DNA of 64,000 nt from the NCBI GenBank assembly GCA_030826945.1, contig JAPQLC010000024.1:18242-82241 (forward strand). Direction: 5' to 3'. Position 1 is the first letter of the stretch. Each line of letters opens with the position of its first letter. Made by a program: the position numbers and the translations under genes. The notes under the pieces are model-generated. The model saw nothing but the letters and a program-made list of their open reading frames with translations, was not told the origin of the DNA and did not search any database. Positions 27,373-35,790 of this stretch are shown here, in pieces. This stretch comes from Candidatus Thiobius zoothamnicola (GTDB taxonomy: Bacteria; Pseudomonadota; Gammaproteobacteria; Chromatiales; Chromatiaceae).

Positions 27373-27405
27373 ATCACAATGTGATTGATTCTAAAAAGGC
27401 ATCAA

Positions 27406-28440
27406 TCAGAACTTGTGAATCATGCCTACTGCGAGTTGATCTGTGCTGTCGCCACCATCTGGATCAACATTTTTGTAGGCGACATAAGCGCTGGTGCGCT
27501 TGCTCATGGTGTGATGGAAGCCAATACCCATGTGGGCGGAATCCACAGTTGTTGAGGTGACTCCAGCAGTTGTTGTTTCCTCTTCTTCTGTATTGCCATA
27601 GTTGAGGATAATCGCGTTGTTACCGAACTTGGCTTTACCTGAGATTGCCCAGGTTGTGCCATCTCTATCATTAAGCGCAGCATCTGCAGAGGTGCGGCTG
27701 AAGTTGATATTCTTACGATCTTCGTAAGTTGCCCCAACAGTGTAATTCTTCATGAAAGTGTAGCTGGCGCCAATTTGTAACAATTTGTCGTCATTGTTGT
27801 CAGCATTGCCACTGGTATCAGCAATTGCTTCGTAACCCAAGCCTGCTTTAACGCCATGGCCTTTATACATGATGCCCAGAGAGTAGCTGTCCATCAAGCC
27901 GTTTTCATCATTGTTGCCTTGGCCGTCTTGTTCACCGGGTACGATCGCTGCAGCAATGCGGACGCCAGAGAAGTTAGGTGAAACATAAGCGATTGCGTTG
28001 GAGACGCGTCTTTCAGCGAAGCCAATTTTGTTCAGATCGATGATAGAGTCGCCTAAATGATCATTACCAGCGGCATAGTAGGCTGACTTGGCTGGGGTGT
28101 CATGGCGACCAATCAGGACGGTACCAAAACTGCCGGACAGGCCGATGTAAGAGTTACGTGCAGCTCCAATGGAAGTGGTTACAGACGTGCCGTCATTGTT
28201 GTCATCAACTCCTGAATAAGTCATTTCATATTTGAAAATGGCTTTCAGGCCATTGCCCAAGTCTTCGGAGCCTTTGAAACCCAAACGAGAAGCATTTGAA
28301 GTGACTTCAATGTTCTCTTCTGTTGAAGAATCAGTGGATACGATGTCCATGTGGACTTTGCCGTAAACAGCCACTTCAGCCATGGCGGCAGGCGCGGCGA
28401 AAGCGGCGGCGACAGCCAGTGAAATCAGTTTTTTATGCAT
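27406..28440 (-). CDS. Gram-negative porin, tandem copy 3
   Basis: The product is a 344-residue outer-membrane porin from the ATG at 28440, which has GGGAG 9 bases upstream; a longer in-frame extension lacks a signal-peptide-like start and is rejected. The signal peptide MHKKLISLAVAAAFAAPAAMA is followed by EVAVYGKVHMDIVS, and the chain ends MIHKF. It is the longest copy, with extra loop residues (DNNDGTSVTTS, and EEEETTTAGVTSTT). It has the same promoter hexamers as the others but an unrelated upstream region with a 20-base palindrome, so it may respond to a different signal. Confidence 0.9.
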   Translation of the reverse strand: MHKKLISLAVAAAFAAPAAMAEVAVYGKVHMDIVSTDSSTEENIEVTSNASRLGFKGSEDLGNGLKAIFKYEMTYSGVDDNNDGTSVTTSIGAARNSYIGLSGSFGTVLIGRHDTPAKSAYYAAGNDHLGDSIIDLNKIGFAERRVSNAIAYVSPNFSGVRIAAAIVPGEQDGQGNNDENGLMDSYSLGIMYKGHGVKAGLGYEAIADTSGNADNNDDKLLQIGASYTFMKNYTVGATYEDRKNINFSRTSADAALNDRDGTTWAISGKAKFGNNAIILNYGNTEEEETTTAGVTSTTVDSAHMGIGFHHTMSKRTSAYVAYKNVDPDGGDSTDQLAVGMIHKF

Positions 28441-28488
28441 GGTTGGGATCTCCCGCAGTAAGAATAAACAGAAAAACAGTGTGGGGTG

Positions 28489-28518
28489 ATGATAAGTGAG
28501 TGGGTGAGCGCCATGCAA
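28489..28518 (-). promoter_or_regulatory. Promoter of porin 3
   Basis: On the minus strand -35 TTGCAT (28513-28518), 18-base spacer and -10 TATCAT (28489-28494). The hexamers match the other two porin promoters although the spacer does not. Confidence 0.7.
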
Positions 28519-28538
28519 CACTTTTTTGTAAAAAAGTG
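28519..28538. promoter_or_regulatory. Palindrome abutting the porin 3 -35 box
   Basis: CACTTTTTT and AAAAAAGTG form a 9+9 inverted repeat directly upstream of the -35 hexamer. Position and symmetry fit an activator site or an A+T-rich UP element. Confidence 0.45.
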
Positions 28539-28778
28539 ACAACGGTGATGATTGTTGTTTTTTGACAACAGTTGCTGGTTGAGGGCTTTATGTCTTGTCC
28601 TGCGCCACCACAAACGCATACTTTGGCCTGTCCAACTGAGGATTCCCGGTTGAAATTGGTCTGGGTTGGCGCTTGATCTTTTGTTTATACTGGCGATCGG
28701 CTTGAATCCGATCATTTGATATGGACATTTGACGGGATGCGTTCAGGCTGTATTACAACCGAAGTAGGAGAGGTCTTC

Positions 28779-29225
28779 ATGAAAAAAATCATTATTATTC
28801 TGGCCAGCTTGCTGTTTTCAATTAGCGCCTGGGCGGAGAACAGTACGCGGGTCGGCGATTATGTCATCCATCACAATGCGACGACCACGGATATGCTCGA
28901 TCGTAAAGTGGCCAGGGCCTATGACATCCAGCGCAGTAAGAGTCGCGGGTTGATCAATATCGCCGTGCGTAAGCTGGCTGAGGATGGGGTGGGGAGTCAG
29001 GCGGTGGCCGGGCAAATTAAGTTAATCGCGCGTTCGCTGACGGGGCATATTCAGCGTGATATTCCGATGCGCGAGGTGCGTGAGGATGGTGGTAAAGCGA
29101 TCTATTATATTGCGGACTTTCCCGTGGCGGATCGCGATCATTTGCTTTTCGACGTTGAGTTTGTGCCAACAGAGACTTTTTACCCGCTGAATGCTTGGTT
29201 TGAGCAAAAGTTCTACACGCGTTGA
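28779..29225 (+). CDS. DUF4426 family periplasmic protein
   Basis: The product is a 148-residue secreted protein starting at ATG 28779 with AGGAGAGG 7 bases upstream. The signal peptide MKKIIIILASLLFSISAWA is cleaved before ENSTRVG. The mature protein has the DUF4426 signatures GDYVIHHNA, VARAYDIQRSKSRGLINIAV and the C-terminal FDVEFVPTETFYPLNAWFEQ, with a predicted immunoglobulin-like beta fold. The function of this family is unknown. It stands alone; the gene upstream is divergent and the next gene is a separate toxin-antitoxin pair. Confidence 0.8.
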   Translation: MKKIIIILASLLFSISAWAENSTRVGDYVIHHNATTTDMLDRKVARAYDIQRSKSRGLINIAVRKLAEDGVGSQAVAGQIKLIARSLTGHIQRDIPMREVREDGGKAIYYIADFPVADRDHLLFDVEFVPTETFYPLNAWFEQKFYTR

Positions 29226-29427
29226 GTGGATCCCGGCGCATCGGACTGAGGTATTAGCTGGTATGTCGTCGGCGGTTTTCTGTATTGCCGGGTCATGAGA
29301 GAGGCGTATCTGTCATTCCTGCCCGTCATCCTCGCGTAGGTGGAGAGCAGGCATGACGACGCCTTTTGTTAAGACGTTGGAAGCGATTTCTGTCCGCTGT
29401 CTTGTGCAGAAGGTTTCTGGCGCCTAT

Positions 29428-29451
29428 ACTTGTTCAATATGTGGTACAAGT
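29428..29451. promoter_or_regulatory. Inverted repeat upstream of yefM, probable operator
   Basis: ACTTGT (29428-29433) and ACAAGT (29446-29451) lie 14 bases before the yefM start. YefM-YoeB complexes repress their own operon at short palindromes in this position. Confidence 0.5.
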
Positions 29452-29464
29452 CAGGGTGAGAGAA

Positions 29465-29716
29465 ATGCGTATCGTCTCATTTACAGAGGCCAGAAATGGG
29501 CTGAAATCTGTGTTGGATCAAGTGGTGAATGACGCCGATTACACCGTTATTTCACGTAGAGACAGTGAGGATGCGGTGGTCATGTCGCTGGATTTTTACA
29601 ATAGTCTCATGGAAACCGTATATTTGTTGAAGTCCCCGGCGAATGCCGAGCATCTGAGAAACTCCATTGAGCAATACCGGGCGGGTCATGTTCAGGAAAA
29701 GGGTTTATTGGAGTGA
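29465..29716 (+). CDS. yefM: YefM-type antitoxin
   Basis: The product is an 83-residue Phd/YefM-family antitoxin starting at ATG 29465. The N-terminal MRIVSFTEARNGLKSVLDQV is the DNA-binding dimer domain, followed by YTVISRRDSEDAVVMSLDFYNSLMETVYLL, and the disordered C-terminal tail that blocks the toxin active site. Its stop overlaps the toxin start (GTGA), so the two proteins are coupled. An inverted repeat just upstream is a likely autoregulatory site. Confidence 0.93.
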   Translation: MRIVSFTEARNGLKSVLDQVVNDADYTVISRRDSEDAVVMSLDFYNSLMETVYLLKSPANAEHLRNSIEQYRAGHVQEKGLLE

Positions 29717-29976
29717 GTCGAAGACTGGCATGGACAGAAGCTGCCTGGTCAGATTATTTACATTGGCAGGGCCAGGATAAAAAAACACTCAAGCGAGTTA
29801 ATAAGCTGATCGTTGATGTTATGCGCTCGCCTTTTGAGGGTATCGGCAAGCCAGAATCGTTGAAAGAGAATTTGTCGGGATTTTGGTCACGACGGATCAA
29901 TGAGACGCATCGGTTGGTTTATGTTGTTACGGATAGCGACATAACGATTATTGCGTGTCGCTATCACTATGGATAG
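29713..29976 (+). CDS. yoeB: YoeB-type mRNA endonuclease toxin
   Basis: The product is an 87-residue RelE-superfamily toxin that cleaves mRNA in the ribosomal A site when freed from YefM. The GTG start overlaps the yefM stop. The family blocks are WTEAAWSDYLHWQ, LKRVNKLIVDV, GIGKPESLKENLSGFWSRRI and the C-terminal IIACRYHYG. The last contains the catalytic His-Tyr end (His near 85, Tyr86), with Glu and Arg in the KENLSGFWSRR region. The toxin appears intact and full-length. Confidence 0.93.
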   Translation: MSRRLAWTEAAWSDYLHWQGQDKKTLKRVNKLIVDVMRSPFEGIGKPESLKENLSGFWSRRINETHRLVYVVTDSDITIIACRYHYG

Positions 29977-30000
29977 TGAGTCAAACGTTATTTGGGTTTC

Positions 30001-31149
30001 TTATCCTTTAACCGGGTTGGATGGCATATATCGCGCCAGCATCAGGGATACACCAGCCATCAAAGCGCCGAGGATGAAAACGGCGGCGTGGGATTGGATC
30101 CAGATAAAACCGAACAAGACCGGAATCAGCACGGCGGCAATGTGGTTGATGGTGAAGGATACGCCAGCGGTCGAGGCGATGTCTTTGGGATCGGCGATTT
30201 TCTTGAAGTAACTTTCAATCGCAATTGCCAAAGCGAACAGTAAGTGATCAATCACATATAAACAGGCTGCCAGCCAGGTGGTTTCGACAAAGGCATAACT
30301 GATGAATAAAGCGATCAGGCCGATATATTCAAAGGTTAAGGCGCGGCGTTCTCCCCAGTGAGCGACGATTTTACCCACACGGGGTGCTGCCCAGGCATTG
30401 ATTGTGTGGTTGAGCAGGAATAGCAGGGCGATGTCAGCCGCCGTATAACCGAATTTCTCCACCATCAGAAATCCTGCGAATACGATGAAAATTTGTCGGC
30501 GCGCACCGCTCATGAATACCAAGGCGTAATACAGCCAGTATCGTTTGCGTAATAGCAGGTGCTTATGTTGTGGGTGATGGTGGGTGAAGCGTGGAAAGAC
30601 CCGCCAGGCATAGATGGCGAGCAGGATGCAGGCTGATCCGGCGATCAGGTACAGCCATTGATAATCAATCTGCAAAATGGTCAGGCTGAGCCAGATCAGG
30701 ATAAAAGCCGCTATGGCGGCATACGAATTCGCGGCGGACAGATGTCCTAATGTGATGGCGGCGCGTTCCGGTGTGACCCATTGCAGCGCGAGTGATTTTT
30801 TGACGGTATGGAAGTAGTGGAAGCCGACGGACATCAAGACCGTGGTGGTGTAGAAGGCGTATTCATCGGGTAGGAAACCGGTGAGCGCCACGCCTGTGCC
30901 AAGAATCAGGATGGATAATACGGCGAATGTCTGTTCGCGTAATACCCACAATAGGAAAATGGTGGTGAACGCCAGGAAGCCGGGCACTTCGCGCAGACTT
31001 TGCAGAATGCCGATTTCAACGCCAGTGAATCCGGCTTTTTCGATAGCGAAGTTATTTAACAGCGCATGCCAGGTGGCAAAGCCCAGAGAGGCGGCAAAAG
31101 TCAGTAGCCAGAGAAAGCGTTCGGGCTGCGGGGTGGTATTGGCAGGCAT
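30001..31149 (-). CDS. Major facilitator superfamily transporter
   Basis: The product is a 382-residue inner-membrane protein with about 12 predicted hydrophobic helices split by a central loop rich in histidine (FTHHHPQHKHLLL, about residues 182-192). The first half begins LWLLTFAASLGFATWHALLN. No typical MFS A-motif is obvious, and the substrate cannot be told. I use ATG 31149; an upstream TTG at 31218 would add a 23-residue polar extension. Neither has a clear ribosome-binding site. It converges on yoeB and diverges from rsmG. Uptake or efflux of a small molecule is all that can be said. Confidence 0.7.
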   Translation of the reverse strand: MPANTTPQPERFLWLLTFAASLGFATWHALLNNFAIEKAGFTGVEIGILQSLREVPGFLAFTTIFLLWVLREQTFAVLSILILGTGVALTGFLPDEYAFYTTTVLMSVGFHYFHTVKKSLALQWVTPERAAITLGHLSAANSYAAIAAFILIWLSLTILQIDYQWLYLIAGSACILLAIYAWRVFPRFTHHHPQHKHLLLRKRYWLYYALVFMSGARRQIFIVFAGFLMVEKFGYTAADIALLFLLNHTINAWAAPRVGKIVAHWGERRALTFEYIGLIALFISYAFVETTWLAACLYVIDHLLFALAIAIESYFKKIADPKDIASTAGVSFTINHIAAVLIPVLFGFIWIQSHAAVFILGALMAGVSLMLARYMPSNPVKG

Positions 31150-31428
31150 GGATTTGGTATTTATGGGCAAGTCGGGATCATAGCAAGTCTGTTGGGTGTT
31201 TTGCCGGGCGCGATTCAAACTGGTGTGGCAATCAGTTTTTCATTCCCGCTGCCTCATGGCTACGGACGATCCTGCGTAAAGTACCCAGATCACATGCCCC
31301 AGTGCATTGGAGGATGGTTGAAGGTGAGCGGTAATCGGGTGGTCTCATTTGTCTTCAAAATGTACGCTGATGTCTAATGACTCCCGTTTTCTGATCAATT
31401 TCCTGCATAAAGTGGTTCGCTTACGTTC

Positions 31429-32085
31429 ATGATGATGTCATCTCAATCACAAAATTCACGGATTCAACAATGGCGGATAGCGTTGTCCCAGGGATTGGAT
31501 TTGATGGATATGCCTCTGTCATCCCAACAGCAAACCGATTTGGTGGCTTATCTTGCCTTGCTGAACCAGTGGAACCGGGTATTCAATTTGACGGCGGTGC
31601 GCGATCCGGCGCAAATGGTTGAGCGCCAATTGCTGGATAGTCTGTCGATTTTGCCTTGGGTTCGTGGGCCAAGAGTGTTGGATGTTGGTGCAGGCGCGGG
31701 TTTGCCGGGTATTCCGTTGGCGATCGCCCGACCCGATTGGGTGTATGTTTTGTTGGATGCCAATGGTAAGAAAACACGGTTTATGCAACAGGCTGTCGCT
31801 GAGTTGGGGTTGCGCCATGTCAGCATTGCGCACAGCCGGGTTGAGGCCTATCGGGATGAAGGGTTTCAGACGATTACATCGCGCGCGTTCGCTGATGTGC
31901 ATCGGATGATGGATTTGACCCGGCATTTGATCGCGGTGGATGGTCAGTGGGCGGCGATGAAGGCCGGTCTGGATGAGTTGAAGCGGGAGCCATTGCCCGA
32001 GGATATGCGATGCGAGGTGATTGAGCTGCAAACGCCGAGGCGTGATCTGCAACGACATTTGTTACGGATTTTCAAGCGAAGTTGA
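31429..32085 (+). CDS. rsmG: 16S rRNA G527 N7-methyltransferase
   Basis: RsmG (GidB) methylates G527 of 16S rRNA with S-adenosylmethionine; its loss gives low-level streptomycin resistance. The 218-residue protein (three ATGs in a row at 31429-31437) shows LNQWNRVFNLTAVRDPAQMVERQLLDSL, the SAM motif VLDVGAGAGLPGIPLAIARP and TSRAFADVHRMMDL, which are family signatures. It precedes parA by about 30 bases, the order found near many bacterial replication origins, although mnmG is not in the window. Confidence 0.95.
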   Translation: MMMSSQSQNSRIQQWRIALSQGLDLMDMPLSSQQQTDLVAYLALLNQWNRVFNLTAVRDPAQMVERQLLDSLSILPWVRGPRVLDVGAGAGLPGIPLAIARPDWVYVLLDANGKKTRFMQQAVAELGLRHVSIAHSRVEAYRDEGFQTITSRAFADVHRMMDLTRHLIAVDGQWAAMKAGLDELKREPLPEDMRCEVIELQTPRRDLQRHLLRIFKRS

Positions 32086-32114
32086 TATGATACGGCCATT
32101 TAACCTTGAGTAAG

Positions 32115-32924
32115 ATGAATCAGATGGGTCGCATTGTTGCTATCGCCAATCAAAAGGGTGGCGTGGGGAAAACCACGACAGCGGTGAATCTGGCGGCTTC
32201 GTTGGCTGACATGAAAAAACGTATTTTGTTGGTGGATCTTGATCCGCAAGGTAATGCGACCATGGGATGCGGGGTGGACAAGCATCAGATTACATCGTCT
32301 GTGTTGGATCTGCTGCTGGATAAGGCGTCCGCGCGCTCCGTGATACAGTCAGGCGCAGGCGGCTTGTTTGATGTTTTGCCAGCGAATGGCGATTTAACCG
32401 TGGCTGAAGTGCAGTTATTGGAAGATCCGCTGCGGGATAAGCGCTTATCTTCGGCTTTGGCGGCGTTGAAGGCGGAATATGATGACATCCTGATTGATTG
32501 TCCACCTTCGCTTAGCATGCTGACGGTGAATGCTTTGGTCGCGGCGGATACCGTGTTGGTGCCGATCCAGACGGAATATTATGCGCTGGAAGGTTTGTCC
32601 GCCTTATTGAACACCATTCAGCAAATCAAGGACCATCGTAATCCTGAGTTGGAAATTGAGGGCATTGTGCGCACCATGCACGATCCGCGTAATAATCTGG
32701 CAAATCAGGTTTCCGCTCAGTTGATTGAACATTTTGGCGACAAAGTGCTGCATACCATTATCCCTCGTAATGTCCGGGTCGCTGAGGCGCCAAGCCATGG
32801 TTTGCCCGCCCTTCTCTACGATAAAAGCTCGCGTGGCTCCATGAGCTATTTGGCGTTGGCGGGTGAAATTGACCGCCGCCATCAGGCTCAAACGTCAGCC
32901 ACGCCGACCGCATTAGCGAGCTAG
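32115..32924 (+). CDS. parA: ParA/Soj chromosome-partitioning ATPase
   Basis: ParA is a Walker-type ATPase that binds DNA non-specifically and moves ParB-parS complexes. The product has 269 residues from ATG 32115 (ATG 32124 is also possible and matches relatives). The deviant Walker A QKGGVGKTTTAVNLA contains the signature lysine; ILLVDLDPQGNATMGCGV and DDILIDCPPSLSMLTVNAL are the A' and B motifs. The C-terminus has NVRVAEAPSHGLPALLYDKSS. The rsmG-parA linkage is typical, but parB, which normally follows, is missing: after a 190-base gap comes aceE. Confidence 0.93.
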   Translation: MNQMGRIVAIANQKGGVGKTTTAVNLAASLADMKKRILLVDLDPQGNATMGCGVDKHQITSSVLDLLLDKASARSVIQSGAGGLFDVLPANGDLTVAEVQLLEDPLRDKRLSSALAALKAEYDDILIDCPPSLSMLTVNALVAADTVLVPIQTEYYALEGLSALLNTIQQIKDHRNPELEIEGIVRTMHDPRNNLANQVSAQLIEHFGDKVLHTIIPRNVRVAEAPSHGLPALLYDKSSRGSMSYLALAGEIDRRHQAQTSATPTALAS

Positions 32925-33112
32925 CAAGGTTTTCTTGAGGCTTTAATCGCCAATGTTGGCGAGGCGCTTTTCCTGACTTCGTAATAGGGTGATTGTCTAT
33001 AGATTAATTGTCTTTAAATCATTGTTTTCAAAGGAAATGTAAAAATAAAACTTGTACCGGGATGAATTGTGTTTGAATGCGTCCGACTTTTGACCAACCA
33101 CAAGGGCAGATC

Positions 33113-35770
33113 ATGGCAGCGAAACCCGATATCGATCCCCAGGAAACACAGGAATGGCTGGATGCGCTGGATGCGGTGCTTGAATTTGAAGGCGCTGACC
33201 GCGCGCATTATTTGATAGAGCGTTTGATTGAGAAAGCGCGTCGTTCCGGTGCTTACCTACCTTACACGGCGAATACCGCTTATCTGAACACGATCCCCGT
33301 CACCCGGCAGGAACCTTATCCGGGCGATCAGGCGATAGAGGCGCGGTTGCGTTCTTTTATCCGCTGGAACGCGATGGCAATGGTGGTGCATGCGAATCGC
33401 AAGGCATCCGAACTGGGCGGACATATCGCCAGCTTTGCTTCCGCTGCGACTTTGTTTGATGTCGGGATCACACATTTTTTCCGCGCGAATACGGAAGCCC
33501 AATCCGGCGATTTAGTGTTTTTTCAAGGTCATTCAGCGCCGGGCATTTATGCGCGCGCTTTCATGGAAGGCCGTTTGAGCGAGGAGGATTTGAATAATTT
33601 CCGTCAGGAAGTGGATGGCCAGGGTTTGTCTTCTTACCCCCATCCTTGGTTAATGCCGAATTTCTGGCAGTTTCCGACAGTCTCCATGGGGCTGGGGCCG
33701 ATCATGTCGATTTATCAGGCGCGTTTTATGCGTTATCTGCATGATCGCGGTCTGGCGAATCATGATGATCGCAAGGTCTGGACTTTTATCGGGGATGGCG
33801 AAACCGATGAGCCGGAAACTTTAGGTGCGATTTCGTTAGCGGCGCGTGAACGTCTGGATAATCTGGTCTTTGTGGTCAATTGCAACTTGCAACGCCTGGA
33901 TGGTCCGGTGCGCGGTAATGGCAAGATCATTCAGGAACTTGAAGCGGTGTTCCGTGGTGCCGGCTGGAACGTGATCAAAGTCATTTGGGGGGGGTATTGG
34001 GATCCCTTGCTGGCGCGTGATAAAAATGGTTTGTTGTTGAAGCGGATGGAAGAGGCCGTGGATGGCGATTATCAGGCTTATAAGGCGAAAGATGGTGCCT
34101 ATGTGCGTGAGCATTTTTTCGGTAAGTATCCTGAGTTGGAGGCGATGGTGGCGAATATGTCAGATGAGGATATCTGGCGACTTAACCGGGGTGGCCACGA
34201 TCCGTTGAAGATTTATTCGGCTTATGCCGCCGCCGCCAAGCATAAAGGCCAACCCACAGTGATTCTGGCCAAAACTGTCAAAGGCTACGGTATGGGTGAA
34301 GCGGGTGAGGGACAGAACATCACGCATTCGCAAAAGAAAATGGGCGAGGAAGCGCTGAAAGCGTTCCGTGATCGTTTCAATATCCCGATTCCAGATGATC
34401 AGATTGCTTCAGCGCCTTATTTCAAGCCAGCGGCGGATAGCCCGGAGATGCAATATCTGCATGAGCGCCGTGCTGCGTTGGGCGGCTATATCCCGGCCCG
34501 TCGCGCACAGGGTAATCACTTGCAGATTCCCGGTCTGGAGACGTTCAAGGCATTGCTGGAAAGCAGCGGCGAGCGTGAAATGTCCACCACGATGGCGTTC
34601 GTGCGTTTTCTGACTTCTTTGATTCGGGATAAGCAGGTGGGCAAGTTCGTCGTACCGATTGTGCCGGATGAAGCGCGTACCTTTGGTATGGAAGGCATGT
34701 TCCGCCAGTTGGGGATTTATTCGTCCGTTGGCCAGTTGTACACCCCGGTGGATTCTGACCAGGTGATGTACTACCGCGAAGACAAGCAGGGGCAGATTCT
34801 TCAGGAAGGGATCAATGAGGCTGGCGCCATGTCGTCCTGGATTGCGGCGGCGACTTCGTACAGCAATCATGGCATCAGCATGATTCCCTTCTATATCTAT
34901 TACTCCATGTTTGGTTTCCAGCGCGTTGGCGATCTGGCCTGGGCAGCGGGGGATATGCAGGCGCGCGGCTTCTTGCTGGGTGGCACGGCGGGTCGCACCA
35001 CATTGGCTGGCGAAGGTTTACAACACCAGGATGGGCATAGCCATCTGATGGCTGGCGCGATTCCGAACTGCCGCGCTTATGATCCCACGTTCGCTTATGA
35101 ACTGGCGGTGATTCTGCAAGATGGCATGAAGAAGATGTATGAGGAGCAGCAGAACATTTTCTACTATGTCACGGTAATGAATGAAAATTATTCGCAACCG
35201 GCGATGCCGGAAGGTGTGGAAGCAGGCATCACCAAAGGCTTGTATTTGTATCGTCAGGGTTCACGTAAGAAAAAACGTGTGCAATTGATGGGATCGGGCG
35301 CGATCCTGCGTGAAGTGATTGCGGCGGCGGCGATGCTGGAAGATGAGTGGAATATCGCGGCGGATATCTGGAGCGTGACCAGCTTCAATGAGTTACGTCG
35401 GGATGGCACGGATGCTGAGCGTTGGAACATGCTGCACCCGACGGAGACGCCGAAAACCAGCTATGTCGCCGAGATGCTGTCTGCCGCGAAAGGTCCGGCG
35501 GTCGCTGCGACGGATTATATCCGTACCTATGCAGAGCAGATTCGTCCTTATCTGGGGGATCGTTATTACCTCACGTTGGGAACCGATGGGTTTGGTCGCT
35601 CTGATTTGCGTTCGCAATTGCGCAAGCACTTTGAGGTTGATCGTTATTATGTGGCGGTGGCTGCATTGAAAGCATTGGCTGATACGGGCGAGGTTGAGGG
35701 CAATGTTGTCGCGCAAGCGATCAGGACTTACCGGATTGATCCAGAAAAGCCTAACCCGACAACGGTTTAA
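33113..35770 (+). CDS. aceE: Pyruvate dehydrogenase E1 component, homodimeric
   Basis: AceE decarboxylates pyruvate with thiamine diphosphate and acetylates the lipoyl group of AceF. From ATG 33113 (AGGG 8 bases upstream) the protein has 885 residues, close to 887 in E. coli. The in-frame ATG at 33077 has no ribosome-binding site. The ThDP motif starts GDGETDEPETLGA and runs to NLVFVVNCNLQRLDGPVRGN. The active-site loop region HSQKKMGE and ITHSQ are present, and the pyrimidine domain with GINEAGAMSSWIAAATSYS carries the catalytic Glu. This single-chain E1 is typical of beta- and gammaproteobacteria. aceF follows after 20 bases. Confidence 0.97.
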   Translation: MAAKPDIDPQETQEWLDALDAVLEFEGADRAHYLIERLIEKARRSGAYLPYTANTAYLNTIPVTRQEPYPGDQAIEARLRSFIRWNAMAMVVHANRKASELGGHIASFASAATLFDVGITHFFRANTEAQSGDLVFFQGHSAPGIYARAFMEGRLSEEDLNNFRQEVDGQGLSSYPHPWLMPNFWQFPTVSMGLGPIMSIYQARFMRYLHDRGLANHDDRKVWTFIGDGETDEPETLGAISLAARERLDNLVFVVNCNLQRLDGPVRGNGKIIQELEAVFRGAGWNVIKVIWGGYWDPLLARDKNGLLLKRMEEAVDGDYQAYKAKDGAYVREHFFGKYPELEAMVANMSDEDIWRLNRGGHDPLKIYSAYAAAAKHKGQPTVILAKTVKGYGMGEAGEGQNITHSQKKMGEEALKAFRDRFNIPIPDDQIASAPYFKPAADSPEMQYLHERRAALGGYIPARRAQGNHLQIPGLETFKALLESSGEREMSTTMAFVRFLTSLIRDKQVGKFVVPIVPDEARTFGMEGMFRQLGIYSSVGQLYTPVDSDQVMYYREDKQGQILQEGINEAGAMSSWIAAATSYSNHGISMIPFYIYYSMFGFQRVGDLAWAAGDMQARGFLLGGTAGRTTLAGEGLQHQDGHSHLMAGAIPNCRAYDPTFAYELAVILQDGMKKMYEEQQNIFYYVTVMNENYSQPAMPEGVEAGITKGLYLYRQGSRKKKRVQLMGSGAILREVIAAAAMLEDEWNIAADIWSVTSFNELRRDGTDAERWNMLHPTETPKTSYVAEMLSAAKGPAVAATDYIRTYAEQIRPYLGDRYYLTLGTDGFGRSDLRSQLRKHFEVDRYYVAVAALKALADTGEVEGNVVAQAIRTYRIDPEKPNPTTV

Positions 35771-35790
35771 GCGGCGATTGGAGTAGAACA

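Larger units (their letters stand above)
27045..27405. other. Porin 3-porin 2 intergenic region
   Basis: This 361-base spacer has no gene and is homologous to 25700-26060. The 45 bases next to the porin 3 stop are nearly identical to those next to the porin 2 stop. It holds the porin 3 terminator and the porin 2 promoter. Confidence 0.8.
28441..28778. other. Porin 3/DUF4426 divergent region
   Basis: This 338-base region carries the porin 3 promoter, the adjacent palindrome and a second imperfect inverted repeat (TTGTTGT...ACAACA, near 28553-28570). A promoter for the DUF4426 gene must lie at its far end. No RNA gene was recognised. Confidence 0.5.

Noticed and set aside
29290..29360. Further copy of the stop-codon repeat (CATGACGACGCC)
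   Set aside because: The match ends after TGACGACGC and the rest fits a REP-like hairpin better; it is not counted as a copy.
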